Shown here piece by piece: positions 53,755 through 64,000 of a DNA stretch of 64,000 nucleotides. How positions within the stretch are numbered: the first letter of the stretch is position 1; every line of letters begins with the position of its first letter. The notes beneath the pieces were generated by a model. The model had not been told where the DNA came from and made no database searches. It saw only the letters and a list, made by a program, of their open reading frames with translations. The stretch is from Pseudomonas pisciculturae (GTDB lineage: Bacteria; Pseudomonadota; Gammaproteobacteria; Pseudomonadales; Pseudomonadaceae): positions 992,001 to 1,056,000 of the forward strand of contig NZ_JACVZE010000001.1 of assembly GCF_015461805.1 (NCBI RefSeq), in the 5' to 3' direction. Position numbers and translations under genes: made by a program.

Positions 53755-53841
53755 GGCCTCATCTGGGGCAAGCCCCCTCCCACATTTTGATGCGTGAACA
53801 CATTCAAAGGTGGGAGGGGGCTTGCCCCCGATGGGGCCCTA
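53755..53841. repeat. REP pair between ycaQ-like and class II DAHP synthase
   Basis: GGGGCAAGCCCCCTCCCACA at the left and GTGGGAGGGGGCTTGCCCCC at the right (the right one begins AGGTGGGAGG) form the inverted pair. Outer GGGCC words also pair. It lies directly at the end of the glycosylase gene. Confidence 0.85.
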
Positions 53842-53857
53842 AAAGGCAACAACAATC

Positions 53858-55204
53858 TCAGCGCTTAACCTGCTTCAACGTCTCGGCAATCAAAAACGCC
53901 AACTCCAGCGACTGATCGGCATTCATCCGCGGGTCGCAGTGGGTGTGATAACGGTCCGACAAACCATCCTCGGTAATTGGCCGTGCGCCGCCGATGCATT
54001 CGGTGACGTTCTGCCCGGTCATCTCGATATGAATCCCGCCGGCATAGCTGCCTTCGGCCTGGTGCACCTGGAAGAACTCCTTCACTTCGCCGAGGATCTG
54101 CGCAAAGTCACGGGTCTTGTAGCCGCTGCTGGCCTTGATGGTGTTGCCGTGCATCGGGTCGGAGCTCCACAGCACCTGCTTGCCCTCGCGCTGCACGGCA
54201 CGGATCAGGTTGGGCAGGTGGTCGCCGACCTTGCCTGCACCCATGCGTGCGATCAGGTTGAGGCGGCCAGGATCGTTGTCCGGGTTGAGGATGTCGATCA
54301 GGCGGATCAGGTCATCGGGGTTCATGCTCGGGCCGACCTTGACGCCGATCGGGTTGTTCACCCCACGCAGGAACTCGACGTGAGCGCCGTCCAGCTGGCG
54401 GGTGCGGTCGCCGATCCACAGCATATGGGCCGAGCAGTCGTAGTAGTCGTTGGTCAGGCTGTCACGGCGTACAAAGGCTTGTTCGTAGTTGAGCAACAGT
54501 GCTTCGTGGGCGGTGAAGAAGCTGGTTTCGCGCAATTGCGGTGAGCTGTCCATGCCGCAGGCGCGCATGAAGGCCAGTGTCTCGTCGATGCGGTCGGCCA
54601 GTTGGCTGTATTTTTCGGCCAGGGCGGAGTTGGCGATGAAGTCCAGGTTCCACTTGTGCACTTGGTGCAGGTCAGCAAAACCGCCTTGGGCGAAGGCGCG
54701 CAGCAAGTTCAGGGTGGCGGTGGACTGGTGATAGGACTGCAACAGGCGGTCTGGGTCGGGCACACGGCTTTTTTCATCGAAGCCAATGCCGTTGACGATG
54801 TCGCCACGGTAGGCGGGCAGGGTGATGCCGTCGATGGTTTCGTCGTTGGCCGAACGCGGCTTGGCGAACTGGCCGGCCATGCGCCCGACTTTTACCACCG
54901 GGCAACCGGCGGCGAAGGTCATCACAATGGCCATCTGCAACAGCACTTTGAAGGTGTCGCGAATCTTGGCGGCGGAGAATTCGACAAAGCTCTCGGCGCA
55001 GTCACCGCCCTGCAACAGGAAGGCGCGACCCTGGGTGACTTCGGCAAACTGACGGCGCAACTCGCGGGCCTCCCCGGCGAATACCAACGGCGGGTAGCTG
55101 GCCAGGCTTTGCTCCACTTGCAGCAAGTGCGCAGCGTCCGGGTACTGGGGTTGTTGCTGGATCGGCAGGGCGCGCCAGCTGTCGGGGCTCCAGGGTTGGC
55201 TCAT
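53858..55204 (-). CDS. Class II (plant-type) DAHP synthase
   Basis: The 448-residue protein has class II motifs: [82 protein letters not shown] and [13 protein letters not shown]. It catalyses the same first step of the shikimate pathway as the class I enzyme at 39798-40874 but is unrelated in sequence. In pseudomonads, class II forms serve primary or secondary (phenazine) aromatic metabolism. The pair of adjacent ATGs leaves a one-codon ambiguity; the second is better spaced from GAG. No phenazine gene is in sight. Confidence 0.95.
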   Translation of the reverse strand: MSQPWSPDSWRALPIQQQPQYPDAAHLLQVEQSLASYPPLVFAGEARELRRQFAEVTQGRAFLLQGGDCAESFVEFSAAKIRDTFKVLLQMAIVMTFAAGCPVVKVGRMAGQFAKPRSANDETIDGITLPAYRGDIVNGIGFDEKSRVPDPDRLLQSYHQSTATLNLLRAFAQGGFADLHQVHKWNLDFIANSALAEKYSQLADRIDETLAFMRACGMDSSPQLRETSFFTAHEALLLNYEQAFVRRDSLTNDYYDCSAHMLWIGDRTRQLDGAHVEFLRGVNNPIGVKVGPSMNPDDLIRLIDILNPDNDPGRLNLIARMGAGKVGDHLPNLIRAVQREGKQVLWSSDPMHGNTIKASSGYKTRDFAQILGEVKEFFQVHQAEGSYAGGIHIEMTGQNVTECIGGARPITEDGLSDRYHTHCDPRMNADQSLELAFLIAETLKQVKR

Positions 55205-55328
55205 CATGAACTCGATAGGGTGATTGACGGTCGGGCGCCAATGTTATCAGCAATTAGTGCGTGACCTGTTGCCGCCGGTTGGCCGACAATCGCGCCTTTG
55301 GCGTACAGCAAACCCTTTAGGAGTAGTG

Positions 55329-56084
55329 ATGACAGAGGAGCGTGTCGAGCACCTGCTGGCCGAGGTCCATGATGACTTCGGCATGATCCGTGTGCTCGAA
55401 GTGGCCGATTACCGGTTTCTCGAATTCGGCGACGCCATCGAGCAAAGCTGCGTGTTCACTGCTGACCCTAGCTGGCTGGAGTACGATTACACCCGCGCCA
55501 TGCTCATTGGTGCGCTGTGCCATGAGCAGCCCGAGAGTGCGTTGTTCCTCGGCCTGGGCGCCGGCACGCTGACCCAGGCGTGCCTCAAGTTTCTGCCGCT
55601 GGAAGATGTGGAAGCGATCGAGTTGCGCCCGGATGTACCGCGCTTGGCCATCGAGTACCTGGGGCTGGACGACGATCCGCGCCTGTATATCCGCATTGGC
55701 GACGCCCTGCAATTGCTGGAGACTGCCGAATCCGCTGATTTGATTTTTGTCGACCTGTATACCGATGTCGGCCCGGGTGTCGGGCACCTGGCCTGGAGTT
55801 TTCTGGAGAATTGCCAGAAGAAGCTCAACCCCGGCGGCTGGCTGGTAATCAACCAGTGGGCCACCGATGATGGCAAGCCACTGGGCGCAGCGTTGTTGCG
55901 TGGGTTGTATCACCGGCATTATTGGGAATTGCCGGTGAAGGAGGGCAATGTGATTTTGCTGGTGCCTTCGGAACTGGATCAGGAGTTGGATCTTGAAGCG
56001 CTTTCGGCCCGTGCCGAGGCCCTGGCGCCACGTTTGGGGTATTCGTTGCAGGCGTTGATCAAGGCGATTCGGCCGGCTACCTAG
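55329..56084 (+). CDS. Spermidine synthase-like protein, polyamine motif not retained
   Basis: The 251-residue protein has a Rossmann fold of the spermidine synthase family (LFLGLGAGTLTQACLKFLPL, then VEAIELRPDV and DLIFVDLYTDVGPG). The GGGDG loop of aminopropyltransferases reads GLGAG here, and the DSTDP polyamine-binding motif reads VDLYT. It is therefore likely a relative with a different substrate or no aminopropyl transfer. The ATG follows AGGAG. It is divergent from the class II DAHP synthase gene. Confidence 0.75.
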   Translation: MTEERVEHLLAEVHDDFGMIRVLEVADYRFLEFGDAIEQSCVFTADPSWLEYDYTRAMLIGALCHEQPESALFLGLGAGTLTQACLKFLPLEDVEAIELRPDVPRLAIEYLGLDDDPRLYIRIGDALQLLETAESADLIFVDLYTDVGPGVGHLAWSFLENCQKKLNPGGWLVINQWATDDGKPLGAALLRGLYHRHYWELPVKEGNVILLVPSELDQELDLEALSARAEALAPRLGYSLQALIKAIRPAT

Positions 56085-56100
56085 TTGCCTCTGCCGACGC

Positions 56101-56187
56101 CATCGCGGGCAAGCCCGCTCCCACATTCGACCGCATTTCAACATTGGAACTCGGTCAAGTGTGGGAGGGGGCTTGCCCCCGATGGCC
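56101..56187. repeat. Mixed REP pair
   Basis: The left arm is CATCGCGGGCAAGCCCGCTC (C-rich subtype). The right arm is GTGGGAGGGGGCTTGCCCCC (G-rich subtype). Arms of two different subtypes are combined, so pairing between them is imperfect. Confidence 0.75.
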
Positions 56188-56199
56188 GTCTCAAGACAG

Positions 56200-56991
56200 T
56201 CAAATACCCTTGAACACCCCCGGCCGCTTCTCAACCATCGCCCGCACCCCCTCCTTGGCATCCTCACTGTTCAGTAATTTAGCCACCATCGGCGGCAACG
56301 CCGCAGCCGCCACGGTTTCCCCTTCCATCCGCGCCAACCGTGCCGACATCAACGTCGCCTGGACACCCAATGGCGCCTGGCGCGCAATGCGGTTGGCGAG
56401 TTCGACAGCGCGAGGCAACAAATCTTCACTGGCCATCACTTCCTGCACCAGCCCGAGGCGCAGCGCTTCATGGGCGTCGAACTCATCGCCGGTCAGTAGC
56501 CAGCGCATCGCATTGCCCCAGCCGGCAATCTGATGAAGGCGCAATGTCGCACCACCAAACGGAAAGATCCCACGCTGCACTTCCATCTGGGCAAAGCGGG
56601 TATTGCTGGCGCAAAGGTTGATATCTGCCGCCAGCATCAACTCGATACCAATCGTCAGGCAGTAACCTTGAGCGGCGACGATCACCGGTTTGCTCACACG
56701 CGGGCCAGCAAATACACCCCACGGATCGCACCCGCCCAAAGGGGGTTGCCAGCCGCCAGCCATCACCGCGCTGACATTCGCCAAGTCCAGCCCGGCGGTG
56801 AAGTGCTCGCCGTGGGCAAACACCACGGCGACCCGTGCCTCGGTATTTCGATCAAATTCGCCATACGCCAGGCTCAGCTCATTGAGCAGATCCAGGTCGA
56901 AGGCATTGCGCTTGGCCACCCGATCCAGGCCCAACAACAGGACGTGGCCCTGTAACTCACGACTGACGCGACTGCTGCTGGCTTGATTCAT
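56200..56991 (-). CDS. Enoyl-CoA hydratase/isomerase (crotonase) family protein
   Basis: The 263-residue protein has a crotonase fold. The oxyanion-hole region reads HGEHFTAGLDL, and the catalytic glutamates are retained in GYCLTIGIELMLAADI and MEVQRGIFPFGGATLRL. It would hydrate or isomerise an enoyl-CoA. The substrate is unknown. Its start ATG is preceded by GAGG. It is monocistronic and separated from the helicase gene by about 424 bp. Confidence 0.85.
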   Translation of the reverse strand: MNQASSSRVSRELQGHVLLLGLDRVAKRNAFDLDLLNELSLAYGEFDRNTEARVAVVFAHGEHFTAGLDLANVSAVMAGGWQPPLGGCDPWGVFAGPRVSKPVIVAAQGYCLTIGIELMLAADINLCASNTRFAQMEVQRGIFPFGGATLRLHQIAGWGNAMRWLLTGDEFDAHEALRLGLVQEVMASEDLLPRAVELANRIARQAPLGVQATLMSARLARMEGETVAAAALPPMVAKLLNSEDAKEGVRAMVEKRPGVFKGI

Positions 56992-57188
56992 GGGGTGTGC
57001 CCTCGGGGCGCTGGGAAGGGTTTCGGACCAAAGGTCGCAAAGGTTAGGTGAACCGTTTAAGCGTTATGACCAGCAGCGCCGGGCCTTTGAAAAATAGACC
57101 CTGGCTGTGTTATCTGCAAAGACTGTGACGCAGCGCGGTATATCGGTGCATTGGGATAAAAAAAGCTCCCTTTTTCAGGTATTTCCGG

Positions 57189-57415
57189 TATAGTGCGCGC
57201 CGGCCTTTAACCGGGCCGCGTTTAGGTAGCGCAATTCCCCGAAGTCAGCTTCGGCTGCACGTCCGCACAGCGGACTCTCCCTTGACGAATCTTTTTTCTT
57301 TCATTCGTTTTCGCAAATCCCCGCCGACAAAGCAGCCAGGGCGACTCTTGAGTCTCAACACGGCATGCGCAGCTTTGGAGCATGGGTCTTTGCGGATGCA
57401 CTTAGAGGCAGACCC
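57189..57415 (+). promoter_or_regulatory. Long leader region of the DEAD-box helicase gene
   Basis: TATAGT at 57189-57194 is a good -10; no clear -35 is visible. A transcript beginning near 57201 would have a leader of about 215 nt, as found for cold-shock DEAD-box genes. CCGAAGTCAGCTTCGG (about 57239-57254) and GTCCGCACAGCGGAC are small hairpins inside it. The remaining gap (56992-57188) shows no feature. Confidence 0.5.
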
Positions 57416-59089
<1,674 letters not shown>

Positions 59090-59117
59090 TCTGCCCTTGG
59101 GCTGATTGATCGCACAT

Positions 59118-59150
59118 AAAAAATCCCCGACTGGTTCGGGGATTTTTTTT
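59118..59150 (+). terminator. Rho-independent terminator of the DEAD-box gene
   Basis: AAATCCCCGA and TCGGGGATTT pair around CTGGT, with eight T after. It lies 28 bp beyond the helicase stop codon. Confidence 0.9.
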
Positions 59151-59177
59151 GCCTTGCCTATTTTGGATCAATCCCCA

Positions 59178-59280
59178 ATCAAATGTGGGAGGGGGCTTGC
59201 CCCCGATAGCAGTATTTCAGTGAGGGATGTGTCTGCTGACCCACCGCTATCGGGGGCAAGCCCCCTCCCACATTTTGATT
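59178..59280. repeat. REP pair between helicase and dioxygenase genes
   Basis: ATCAAATGTGGGAGGGGGCT at the left pairs with AGCCCCCTCCCACATTTTGAT-type sequence at the right. It is the G-rich subtype and the stem is nearly perfect. It abuts the dioxygenase stop codon. Confidence 0.9.
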
Positions 59281-59284
59281 TGTT

Positions 59285-60052
59285 TCAGCCAAAACGGTAG
59301 ATGTCCATTCCGAGAGCTCCCATGGTGAAGCCTTGGTGCGCCACGCTGAAATCACCGCCAGCGCCTCGCGCAAAGTACAGCGGCAGTAGATGCTCGTCAC
59401 TGGGATGGCTGCGGACCGCATGAGGTGCTTGCCGCCGATAGTCGTGCAGCGCCGCCTCGTCATTGGCGGTTAGCTTATCTACCACCCAATCCCGAAAATC
59501 CCGTGCCCAGGGCTCGATACTCTCTGGGCCGGCGTGCCAGTCCAGCTCACCCAGGTTGTGGGTGATGCTACCGGAACCGATCAACAACACACCTTGCTCG
59601 CGCAAGCTGGCCAGCGCATGCCCGACCCGTGTTTGCAGGGCAGGGCCCATGCGGCTGGGTAGCGAAACCTGCACCACCGGGATATCCGCTGCCGGGTACA
59701 TCAGCGACAGTGGCACCCACGTGCCGTGGTCAAAGGGGCGACGCTCATCGATACGGGCATTCAAGCCGTCGGCGTGCAGTAGCTCGACAATCTCGGTGGC
59801 CAGTTGCGGATCGCCGGGCGCCGGGTATTGCACGGCAAACAATTCGCGGGGGAAACCGCCGAAGTCGTGCCAAGTTTCCGGGGCATTGCCGCCGCTGACC
59901 AATAATTCATGGCTTTCCCAGTGCGCCGACACCACCACGATCGCTTTGGGGCGTGGCATTTCGGCCGCGAGGCGTTGAAGCGCCGGGCCGCTGGCACCGG
60001 GTTGTAGCGCGAGCATGGGAGAACCGTGGGAGATAAACAGGCTAGGGAACAT
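59285..60052 (-). CDS. Class III extradiol (DODA-type) dioxygenase
   Basis: The 255-residue protein starts MFPSLFISHGSPMLALQPGA. It has LigB-type metal ligands: SHGSP near residue 8, SAHWESH near 45, DHGTWVPL near 110, and GSGSITHNLG near 160. It is a relative of DOPA 4,5-dioxygenase and YgiD. It should cleave a catechol, but the substrate is not evident and no pathway is nearby. I chose the MFPSL start for family fit. Confidence 0.88.
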   Translation of the reverse strand: MFPSLFISHGSPMLALQPGASGPALQRLAAEMPRPKAIVVVSAHWESHELLVSGGNAPETWHDFGGFPRELFAVQYPAPGDPQLATEIVELLHADGLNARIDERRPFDHGTWVPLSLMYPAADIPVVQVSLPSRMGPALQTRVGHALASLREQGVLLIGSGSITHNLGELDWHAGPESIEPWARDFRDWVVDKLTANDEAALHDYRRQAPHAVRSHPSDEHLLPLYFARGAGGDFSVAHQGFTMGALGMDIYRFG

Positions 60053-60092
60053 AAGTAGGGTCCTGAGCGTTAACATGGGCCCATCTTCAATC

Positions 60093-60105
60093 AGATCATT
60101 GATCT
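60093..60105. promoter_or_regulatory. 13-bp palindrome upstream of tpm and the dioxygenase gene
   Basis: AGATCATTGATCT has 6-bp perfect arms around one base. It lies in the 104-bp gap between two divergent genes in AT-rich DNA (TCTAATATAAG follows at 60110). The regulator that might bind is unknown. Confidence 0.4.
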
Positions 60106-60156
60106 AAATCTAATATAAGTTTTAGCGCTATTTGATCGAATTTTCTGGGGTGACTC

Positions 60157-60813
60157 ATGGAGCCTAAGTTTTGGCAGGAGCGCTGGGCGCGCAATCAGAT
60201 CGGCTTTCACTTGCCTGAGGTCAACTCTTACCTGCAACGACACTGGCCGCGGTTGGCCCTCGCTGAGGGCGCCAAGGTGCTGGTGCCGTTGTGTGGCAAA
60301 AGCCTGGACCTTATGTGGCTCGCCAGCCAAGGCCTGCGGGTTATGGGTGTGGAGTTGTCGGAGCACGCCGTTGAGGCTTTTTTCAGTGAGCAGAACTTGA
60401 CGCCACGTATTACCCGCCAGGGTGTGTTCAAGGTGTATCAGGCGGGTTTGATCGAGATTTGGTGTGGTGATTTTTTTGCATTGGAGGCTGAGGTTCTAGT
60501 CGATTGCTCTGCGCTGTATGACCGCGCCGCGCTGATCGCTTTGCCGCCGCTGATGCGCGCGCAATACGCCGAACGCCTCAATAGCGTGTTGCGACCAGGC
60601 TGCCAAGTGCTATTGATTACGCTTGATTACGAGCAGGCACTAAAAGCCGGGCCACCGTTCGCGGTGGCAGATGAGGAAGTAAAGGTATTGCTGGGAGCGC
60701 ACTGGGCGCTGGAGGTGTTGCAGGAACAAGACATCCTGGGTGAGAGCTGGAAGTTTGTGCAGGACGGCGTCACACGGCTTGAGGAGCGTGTGTATCTGTT
60801 GATCAAGCACTGA
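60157..60813 (+). CDS. tpm: Thiopurine S-methyltransferase
   Basis: The 218-residue TPMT family protein begins MEPKFWQERWARNQIGFHLP. SAM-binding features include VLVPLCGKSLDLMWLASQG, GVELSEHAVEAFF and LIEIWCGDFFAL, plus DCSALYDRAALIALPP. It methylates sulfur or selenium/tellurium compounds; in Pseudomonas it contributes to tellurite and selenite tolerance. Length matches bacterial Tpm (about 217). Confidence 0.93.
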   Translation: MEPKFWQERWARNQIGFHLPEVNSYLQRHWPRLALAEGAKVLVPLCGKSLDLMWLASQGLRVMGVELSEHAVEAFFSEQNLTPRITRQGVFKVYQAGLIEIWCGDFFALEAEVLVDCSALYDRAALIALPPLMRAQYAERLNSVLRPGCQVLLITLDYEQALKAGPPFAVADEEVKVLLGAHWALEVLQEQDILGESWKFVQDGVTRLEERVYLLIKH

Positions 60814-60819
60814 CAATCC

Positions 60820-60896
60820 CATCGCCATCGCCGGCAAGCCCGCTCCCACAGGAGAGTGCATTCCAAATGTGGGAGCGGGCTTGCCCGCGATGATGG
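60820..60896. repeat. REP pair of the GTGGGAGCGGGCTTGCC class
   Basis: CATCGCCGGCAAGCCCGCTC at the left pairs with GAGCGGGCTTGCCCGCGATG at the right. It lies between the convergent tpm and htpX genes. Confidence 0.85.
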
Positions 60897-60925
60897 CAGA
60901 AGCCTTGACGCACAATCCAGCGGGC

Positions 60926-60961
60926 AAAAAAAGGGGGCGATCAGATCGCCCCCTTCTTTTT
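60926..60961. terminator. Bidirectional terminator between tpm and htpX
   Basis: GGGGGCGAT and ATCGCCCCC form a stem around a CAG loop, with A and T runs on both sides. It lies about 14 bp beyond the htpX stop codon. Confidence 0.9.
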
Positions 60962-60974
60962 GTGTTGCTGGCTA

Positions 60975-61862
60975 TCAGCCCCGACGACGCAGTGCGTCGA
61001 TACGCTCTTCCAGCGGCGGGTGGCTCATGAACATGCGAGCCAGGCCCTGCTTGATGCCGCCGTTGATGCCAAAGGCGGTCAGGCTGTCGGGCATATGCAC
61101 CGGCAGGCCCTGTTCCGAGCGCAGGCGTTGCAGCGCGCTGATCATTGCGCTGGTGCCTGCCAGGCGAGCGCCGGCTTCGTCTGCGCGGAACTCACGTTTA
61201 CGCGAGAACCACATCACGATGGCGCTGGCCAGGAAGCCCAGGACTATTTCGGCAAAGATGGTCGCCACGAAGTAGGCGATACCGCGACCTTCCTCGTTCT
61301 TGAAAATCACCTTGTCGACAAAGTTGCCGATGATCCGTGCGAAGAACATCACGAAGGTGTTCACCACGCCCTGCACCAGCGCCAGGGTGATCATGTCGCC
61401 ATTGGCCACGTGGCCGATCTCGTGCGCCAGCACTGCCTTGACTTCATCGGGCGAGAAACGCTCCAGAAGCCCTTGGCTGACGGCGACGAGCGCGTCGTTC
61501 TTGTTCCAGCCCGTGGCGAAGGCGTTGGCCTCGTAAGCCGGGAAAATCCCCACCTCGGGCATTTTGATGCCGGCCTCCCGAGACAACTGCTCCACGGTTT
61601 GCATCAGCCATTGTTCATGGCGGGTGCGTGGTTGGGTGATGATCTGGGTGCTGGTGCTCATCTTCGCCATCCACTTGGAGATGAACAGCGAGAACAGCGA
61701 GCCTGCAAAACCAAAGACCGCACAGAAAATCAGCAGCTGATTGAGGTTGAGATCAACCCCGTTGGCCGCCATGAACCCGTTGAAGCCGAAAAGGCTCAGG
61801 GTGATGCTGGCAATCAGCACGACCGCCAGGTTAGTGGCCAAGAACAGCAGGATGCGCATCAT
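60975..61862 (-). CDS. htpX: HtpX, membrane zinc metalloprotease
   Basis: The 295-residue inner-membrane M48 protease has two N-terminal transmembrane helices, the zinc motif HEIGH (residues 147-151) in [15 protein letters not shown], two further helices and the third ligand Glu in [10 protein letters not shown]. It degrades misfolded membrane proteins with FtsH and is induced by envelope stress. The start is MMRILLFL with GAGGAG upstream at a somewhat long spacing. Confidence 0.96.
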   Translation of the reverse strand: MMRILLFLATNLAVVLIASITLSLFGFNGFMAANGVDLNLNQLLIFCAVFGFAGSLFSLFISKWMAKMSTSTQIITQPRTRHEQWLMQTVEQLSREAGIKMPEVGIFPAYEANAFATGWNKNDALVAVSQGLLERFSPDEVKAVLAHEIGHVANGDMITLALVQGVVNTFVMFFARIIGNFVDKVIFKNEEGRGIAYFVATIFAEIVLGFLASAIVMWFSRKREFRADEAGARLAGTSAMISALQRLRSEQGLPVHMPDSLTAFGINGGIKQGLARMFMSHPPLEERIDALRRRG

Positions 61863-62126
61863 GGTTGTAGAGTTCTCCTCATGCTTAATATGTCGCGTAC
61901 TGCGGGGTATATAAGGTGCGGCTTGGGGCTATTCAACCGAGGGACTATTTCAAACTGTGTCCTACAGCATGAATGTAGAGCCTTGAAGGGTTTTTCCCAC
62001 AATGAAAAGGCCGGCTGATTAGCTCGCCGCTGCCTTGCAACCCCGTGATTATAGGGGGGCGGTGGGCAAGCGAGTGCCGCTGACGTGAAAGTGAGAGGGC
62101 AGGGTAGAGAAGTGTTGCCAGATACT
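61863..62126. other. Non-coding gap between htpX and alaA
   Basis: Together with the hairpin at 62127-62157 this makes a 304-bp gap. The htpX promoter should lie within it, reading leftward, but no clear -10/-35 was found. A short reading frame at 62049-62231 overlaps the alaA end and is not supported. Confidence 0.4.
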
Positions 62127-62157
62127 CGCTGTACGACCGAATGCCGGTCGTACAGCG
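62127..62157. repeat. Strong perfect hairpin at the 3' end of alaA
   Basis: CGCTGTACGACCG and CGGTCGTACAGCG form a 13-bp perfect stem around AATGC. It lies 9 bp after the alaA stop codon (reading leftward). There is no T run, so it may be a transcript-stabilising end or a protein-binding palindrome. Confidence 0.6.
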
Positions 62158-62166
62158 CTACATCCG

Positions 62167-63378
62167 TTACTGGCGATAAGACTTGATGAAGTTGCCGATG
62201 CGACCAATGGCCATTTCCAGGTCATCCACACGTGGCAGCGTCACCACGCGGAAGTGATCCGGCCACGGCCAGTTGAACGCTGTGCCCTGAACGACCAGCA
62301 GTTTTTCCGACAGTAGCAGGTCGAGTACGAACTTCTCGTCGTTGAAGATCGGGCATACCTTGGGGTCGATACGCGGGAAGGCGTACAGCGCGCCCATGGG
62401 TTTCACGCAGCTCACGCCGGGGATCGCGTTGAGCAACTCCCAGGTGCGGTTACGTTGTTCCAGCAAGCGGCCTTGGGGCAAGACCAGATCGTTAATGCTC
62501 TGGTAGCCGCCGAGGGCGGTCTGAATCGCGTGCTGGCTTGGCACGTTGGCGCACAGGCGCATGTTGGCCAGCATGTCGATGCCTTCGATGTAGCTCTGGG
62601 CATTGTGCTTGGGGCCGGAAATGGCGATCCAGCCGGAGCGGAAGCCCGCCACGCGGTAGGACTTGGACAGACCGTTGAAGGTCAGGCACAGCAGGTCTGG
62701 CGCCAGGGAGGCGGTGCACACGTGCACGGCATCGTCGTAGAGGATCTTGTCGTAGATCTCGTCGGAGAACACCACCAGGTTGTGCTGGCGTGCCAGCTCA
62801 AGCATGCCCAGCAGCACTTCTTTGGAGTACACCGCACCGGTCGGGTTGTTCGGGTTGATGATCACCAGGGCCTTGGTGTTCGGTGTGATCTTGGCCTTGA
62901 TGTCGGCCAGGTCCGGGAACCAGTCGGCGCCTTCGTCACACAGGTAGTGCACCGGGTGGCCGCCGGCCAGGGTTACGGCGGCGGTCCACAGCGGGTAGTC
63001 CGGCGCGGGTACCAGCACTTCGTCGCCGTTGTTGAGCAGGGCTTGCATGGACATCACGATCAGCTCGGACACGCCATTGCCCAGGTAGATGTCTTCGATG
63101 CCGACGCCTTCGACCTGCTTTTGCTGGTAGTACTGCATCACCGCCTTGCGCGCGCTGAACAGGCCCTTGGAGTCACTGTAGCCCTGGGCAGTCGGCAGGT
63201 TGCGGATCACGTCCTGGAGGATTTCGTCCGGCGCTTCGAAACCAAACGGCGCCGGGTTGCCAATGTTCAGCTTGAGGATGCGATGGCCTTCCTCTTCCAG
63301 GCGCTTGGCGTGCTTGAGCACTGGGCCGCGAATGTCGTAGCAGACGTTGGCGAGCTTGTTCGATTTGCTGACCTGCAT
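62167..63378 (-). CDS. alaA: Alanine aminotransferase (AlaA/YfbQ type)
   Basis: The 403-residue class I/II aminotransferase starts MQVSKSNKLANVCYDIRGPV. It has the PLP-binding lysine in FNGLSKSYRVAGFRSGW, the substrate Tyr/Arg region and NPNNPTGAVYSKE. It interconverts pyruvate/glutamate and alanine/2-oxoglutarate, as E. coli AlaA. The longer frame to 63453 adds an unsupported extension. The gene lies between htpX and msrB, the arrangement seen in other pseudomonads. Confidence 0.92.
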   Translation of the reverse strand: MQVSKSNKLANVCYDIRGPVLKHAKRLEEEGHRILKLNIGNPAPFGFEAPDEILQDVIRNLPTAQGYSDSKGLFSARKAVMQYYQQKQVEGVGIEDIYLGNGVSELIVMSMQALLNNGDEVLVPAPDYPLWTAAVTLAGGHPVHYLCDEGADWFPDLADIKAKITPNTKALVIINPNNPTGAVYSKEVLLGMLELARQHNLVVFSDEIYDKILYDDAVHVCTASLAPDLLCLTFNGLSKSYRVAGFRSGWIAISGPKHNAQSYIEGIDMLANMRLCANVPSQHAIQTALGGYQSINDLVLPQGRLLEQRNRTWELLNAIPGVSCVKPMGALYAFPRIDPKVCPIFNDEKFVLDLLLSEKLLVVQGTAFNWPWPDHFRVVTLPRVDDLEMAIGRIGNFIKSYRQ

Positions 63379-63580
63379 GGCGATGTGATCCTGAAAATGA
63401 ACGATCCAGACGATAGGGGCACTACCGTACTGTGAATCCTGCGGGCCCCGCACCCATAAATACGTTTGAATGCCGGTAGCGCGGGTGCCAGACTGGCGTT
63501 TTGAAGAGGCGCAATCATACGTGCCACCTGATCCAGCGAAAAGATACAGATCAGGGTTTTTCAGTTGCCGAGGTGTATCG

Positions 63581-63973
63581 ATGGAAAAGTTGCAGAAAAC
63601 CCTTCAGGAATGGCAGGACATGCTCGACCCGGCGCAGTACCAGGTGTGCCGTCTCAAGGGCACCGAGCGGCCGTTCTCCGGCAAGTACAATGCCACCACC
63701 ACGGACGGCGTTTACCACTGCATTTGCTGCAATGAGCCGCTGTTTGACTCCAGTACCAAATTCGATGCTGGCTGCGGCTGGCCCAGCTTCTACGAGCCGA
63801 TTGCCGAGCGCGCGATGATCGAGATTCGCGACGTCAGCCACGGCATGATCCGTACCGAAGTCACCTGCGCCAAGTGCGATGCACACCTGGGCCATGTGTT
63901 CCCGGATGGCCCGCCGCCGACGGGGCTGCGCTACTGCATCAACTCGGTGTGCCTGGACTTCGTCCCCCGCTAA
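63581..63973 (+). CDS. msrB: Peptide methionine (R)-S-oxide reductase MsrB
   Basis: The 130-residue protein starts [20 protein letters not shown]. It has the two zinc CxxC pairs (CICC and [10 protein letters not shown]) and the catalytic Cys119 in [12 protein letters not shown]. It reduces the R form of methionine sulfoxide in proteins. It is divergent from alaA. The ATG follows GAGGTG. The window ends 27 bp later. Confidence 0.95.
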   Translation: MEKLQKTLQEWQDMLDPAQYQVCRLKGTERPFSGKYNATTTDGVYHCICCNEPLFDSSTKFDAGCGWPSFYEPIAERAMIEIRDVSHGMIRTEVTCAKCDAHLGHVFPDGPPPTGLRYCINSVCLDFVPR

Positions 63974-64000
63974 ATCGAAGGGTATGCAGGTCAAAATGTG

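Noticed and set aside
53858..55204. Class II DAHP synthase as the first gene of a phenazine cluster
   Set aside because: No other phenazine gene lies nearby, so a primary-metabolism role is equally likely.
62455..63435. 326-residue plus-strand open frame antisense to alaA
   Set aside because: Shadow of alaA, no start signal and no domain.

Overview
The window reads as a chromosomal segment of a Pseudomonas from the P. fluorescens group. I infer this from the high GC, the OprI-type small lipoprotein, the EarP plus arginine-32 EF-P pair, the htpX-alaA-msrB order, and a dozen intergenic REP-type inverted repeats built on GTGGGAGGGGGCTTGCCCC-like cores. Most of it is ordinary core and housekeeping sequence. 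No tRNA, rRNA, CRISPR array, transposase, integrase or phage gene was seen.

Layout. 1-2.9 kb: an exported helix-hairpin-helix protein, then a divergent TetR / GntR pair; the GntR gene leads into a DUF1989 (urea-carboxylase-associated) gene, followed by a small DUF2897 membrane protein. 3.0-4.4 kb: an ethanolamine-type APC permease. 4.7-12.9 kb: the complete kdpFABCDE potassium uptake and sensing operon, with REP pairs lodged in the B/C and C/D gaps and a tandem TTTACGCC repeat upstream that is a candidate KdpE operator. 13-16.5 kb: a patatin phospholipase, a small lipoprotein, a CHAD protein, a thioesterase and a small membrane protein. 16.6-22.5 kb: an Rhs polymorphic-toxin locus, read on the minus strand, with an HNH/EndoVII-like C-terminal tail, a probable cognate immunity gene and a second immunity-like gene, the last two AT-rich. 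22.6-27.2 kb: a chemoreceptor, TatD, an MltF-like transglycosylase and DoxX. 27.3-32.6 kb: a small orphan gene with a long structured leader, a GldA/GldF/GldG-like ABC operon whose ATPase has degenerate catalytic motifs, and a divergent coiled-coil protein I do not recognise.

32.7-41 kb: GreB, the YbbP/YbbA ABC pair divergent from TesA, an L,D-transpeptidase, OprI, a small GNAT and a class I DAHP synthase. 41-45.4 kb: a PilZ protein head-to-head with a thioredoxin-like/PanE pair, then a 5'-nucleotidase, a universal stress protein and CysB. 45.5-50.5 kb: a Gre-like factor, a small membrane protein, EarP-EF-P, the Ohr/OhrR peroxide pair with shared operator-like repeats, and a LysR regulator. 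50.6-64 kb: a TauE/SafE exporter, a second LysR with a DUF1127 peptide, a YcaQ-like glycosylase, a class II DAHP synthase, a SpeE-like protein without the usual polyamine motif, a crotonase, a DEAD-box helicase with a long leader, a DODA-type dioxygenase, thiopurine methyltransferase, HtpX, AlaA and MsrB.

The best candidates for under-described biology are the GldAFG-like operon with its abnormal Walker A and its divergent coiled-coil neighbour, the Rhs tail with its AT-rich immunity module and odd 5' end, and the structured leader ahead of the 27.48 kb gene. Product names rest on reading translated motifs by eye; no database search was possible.
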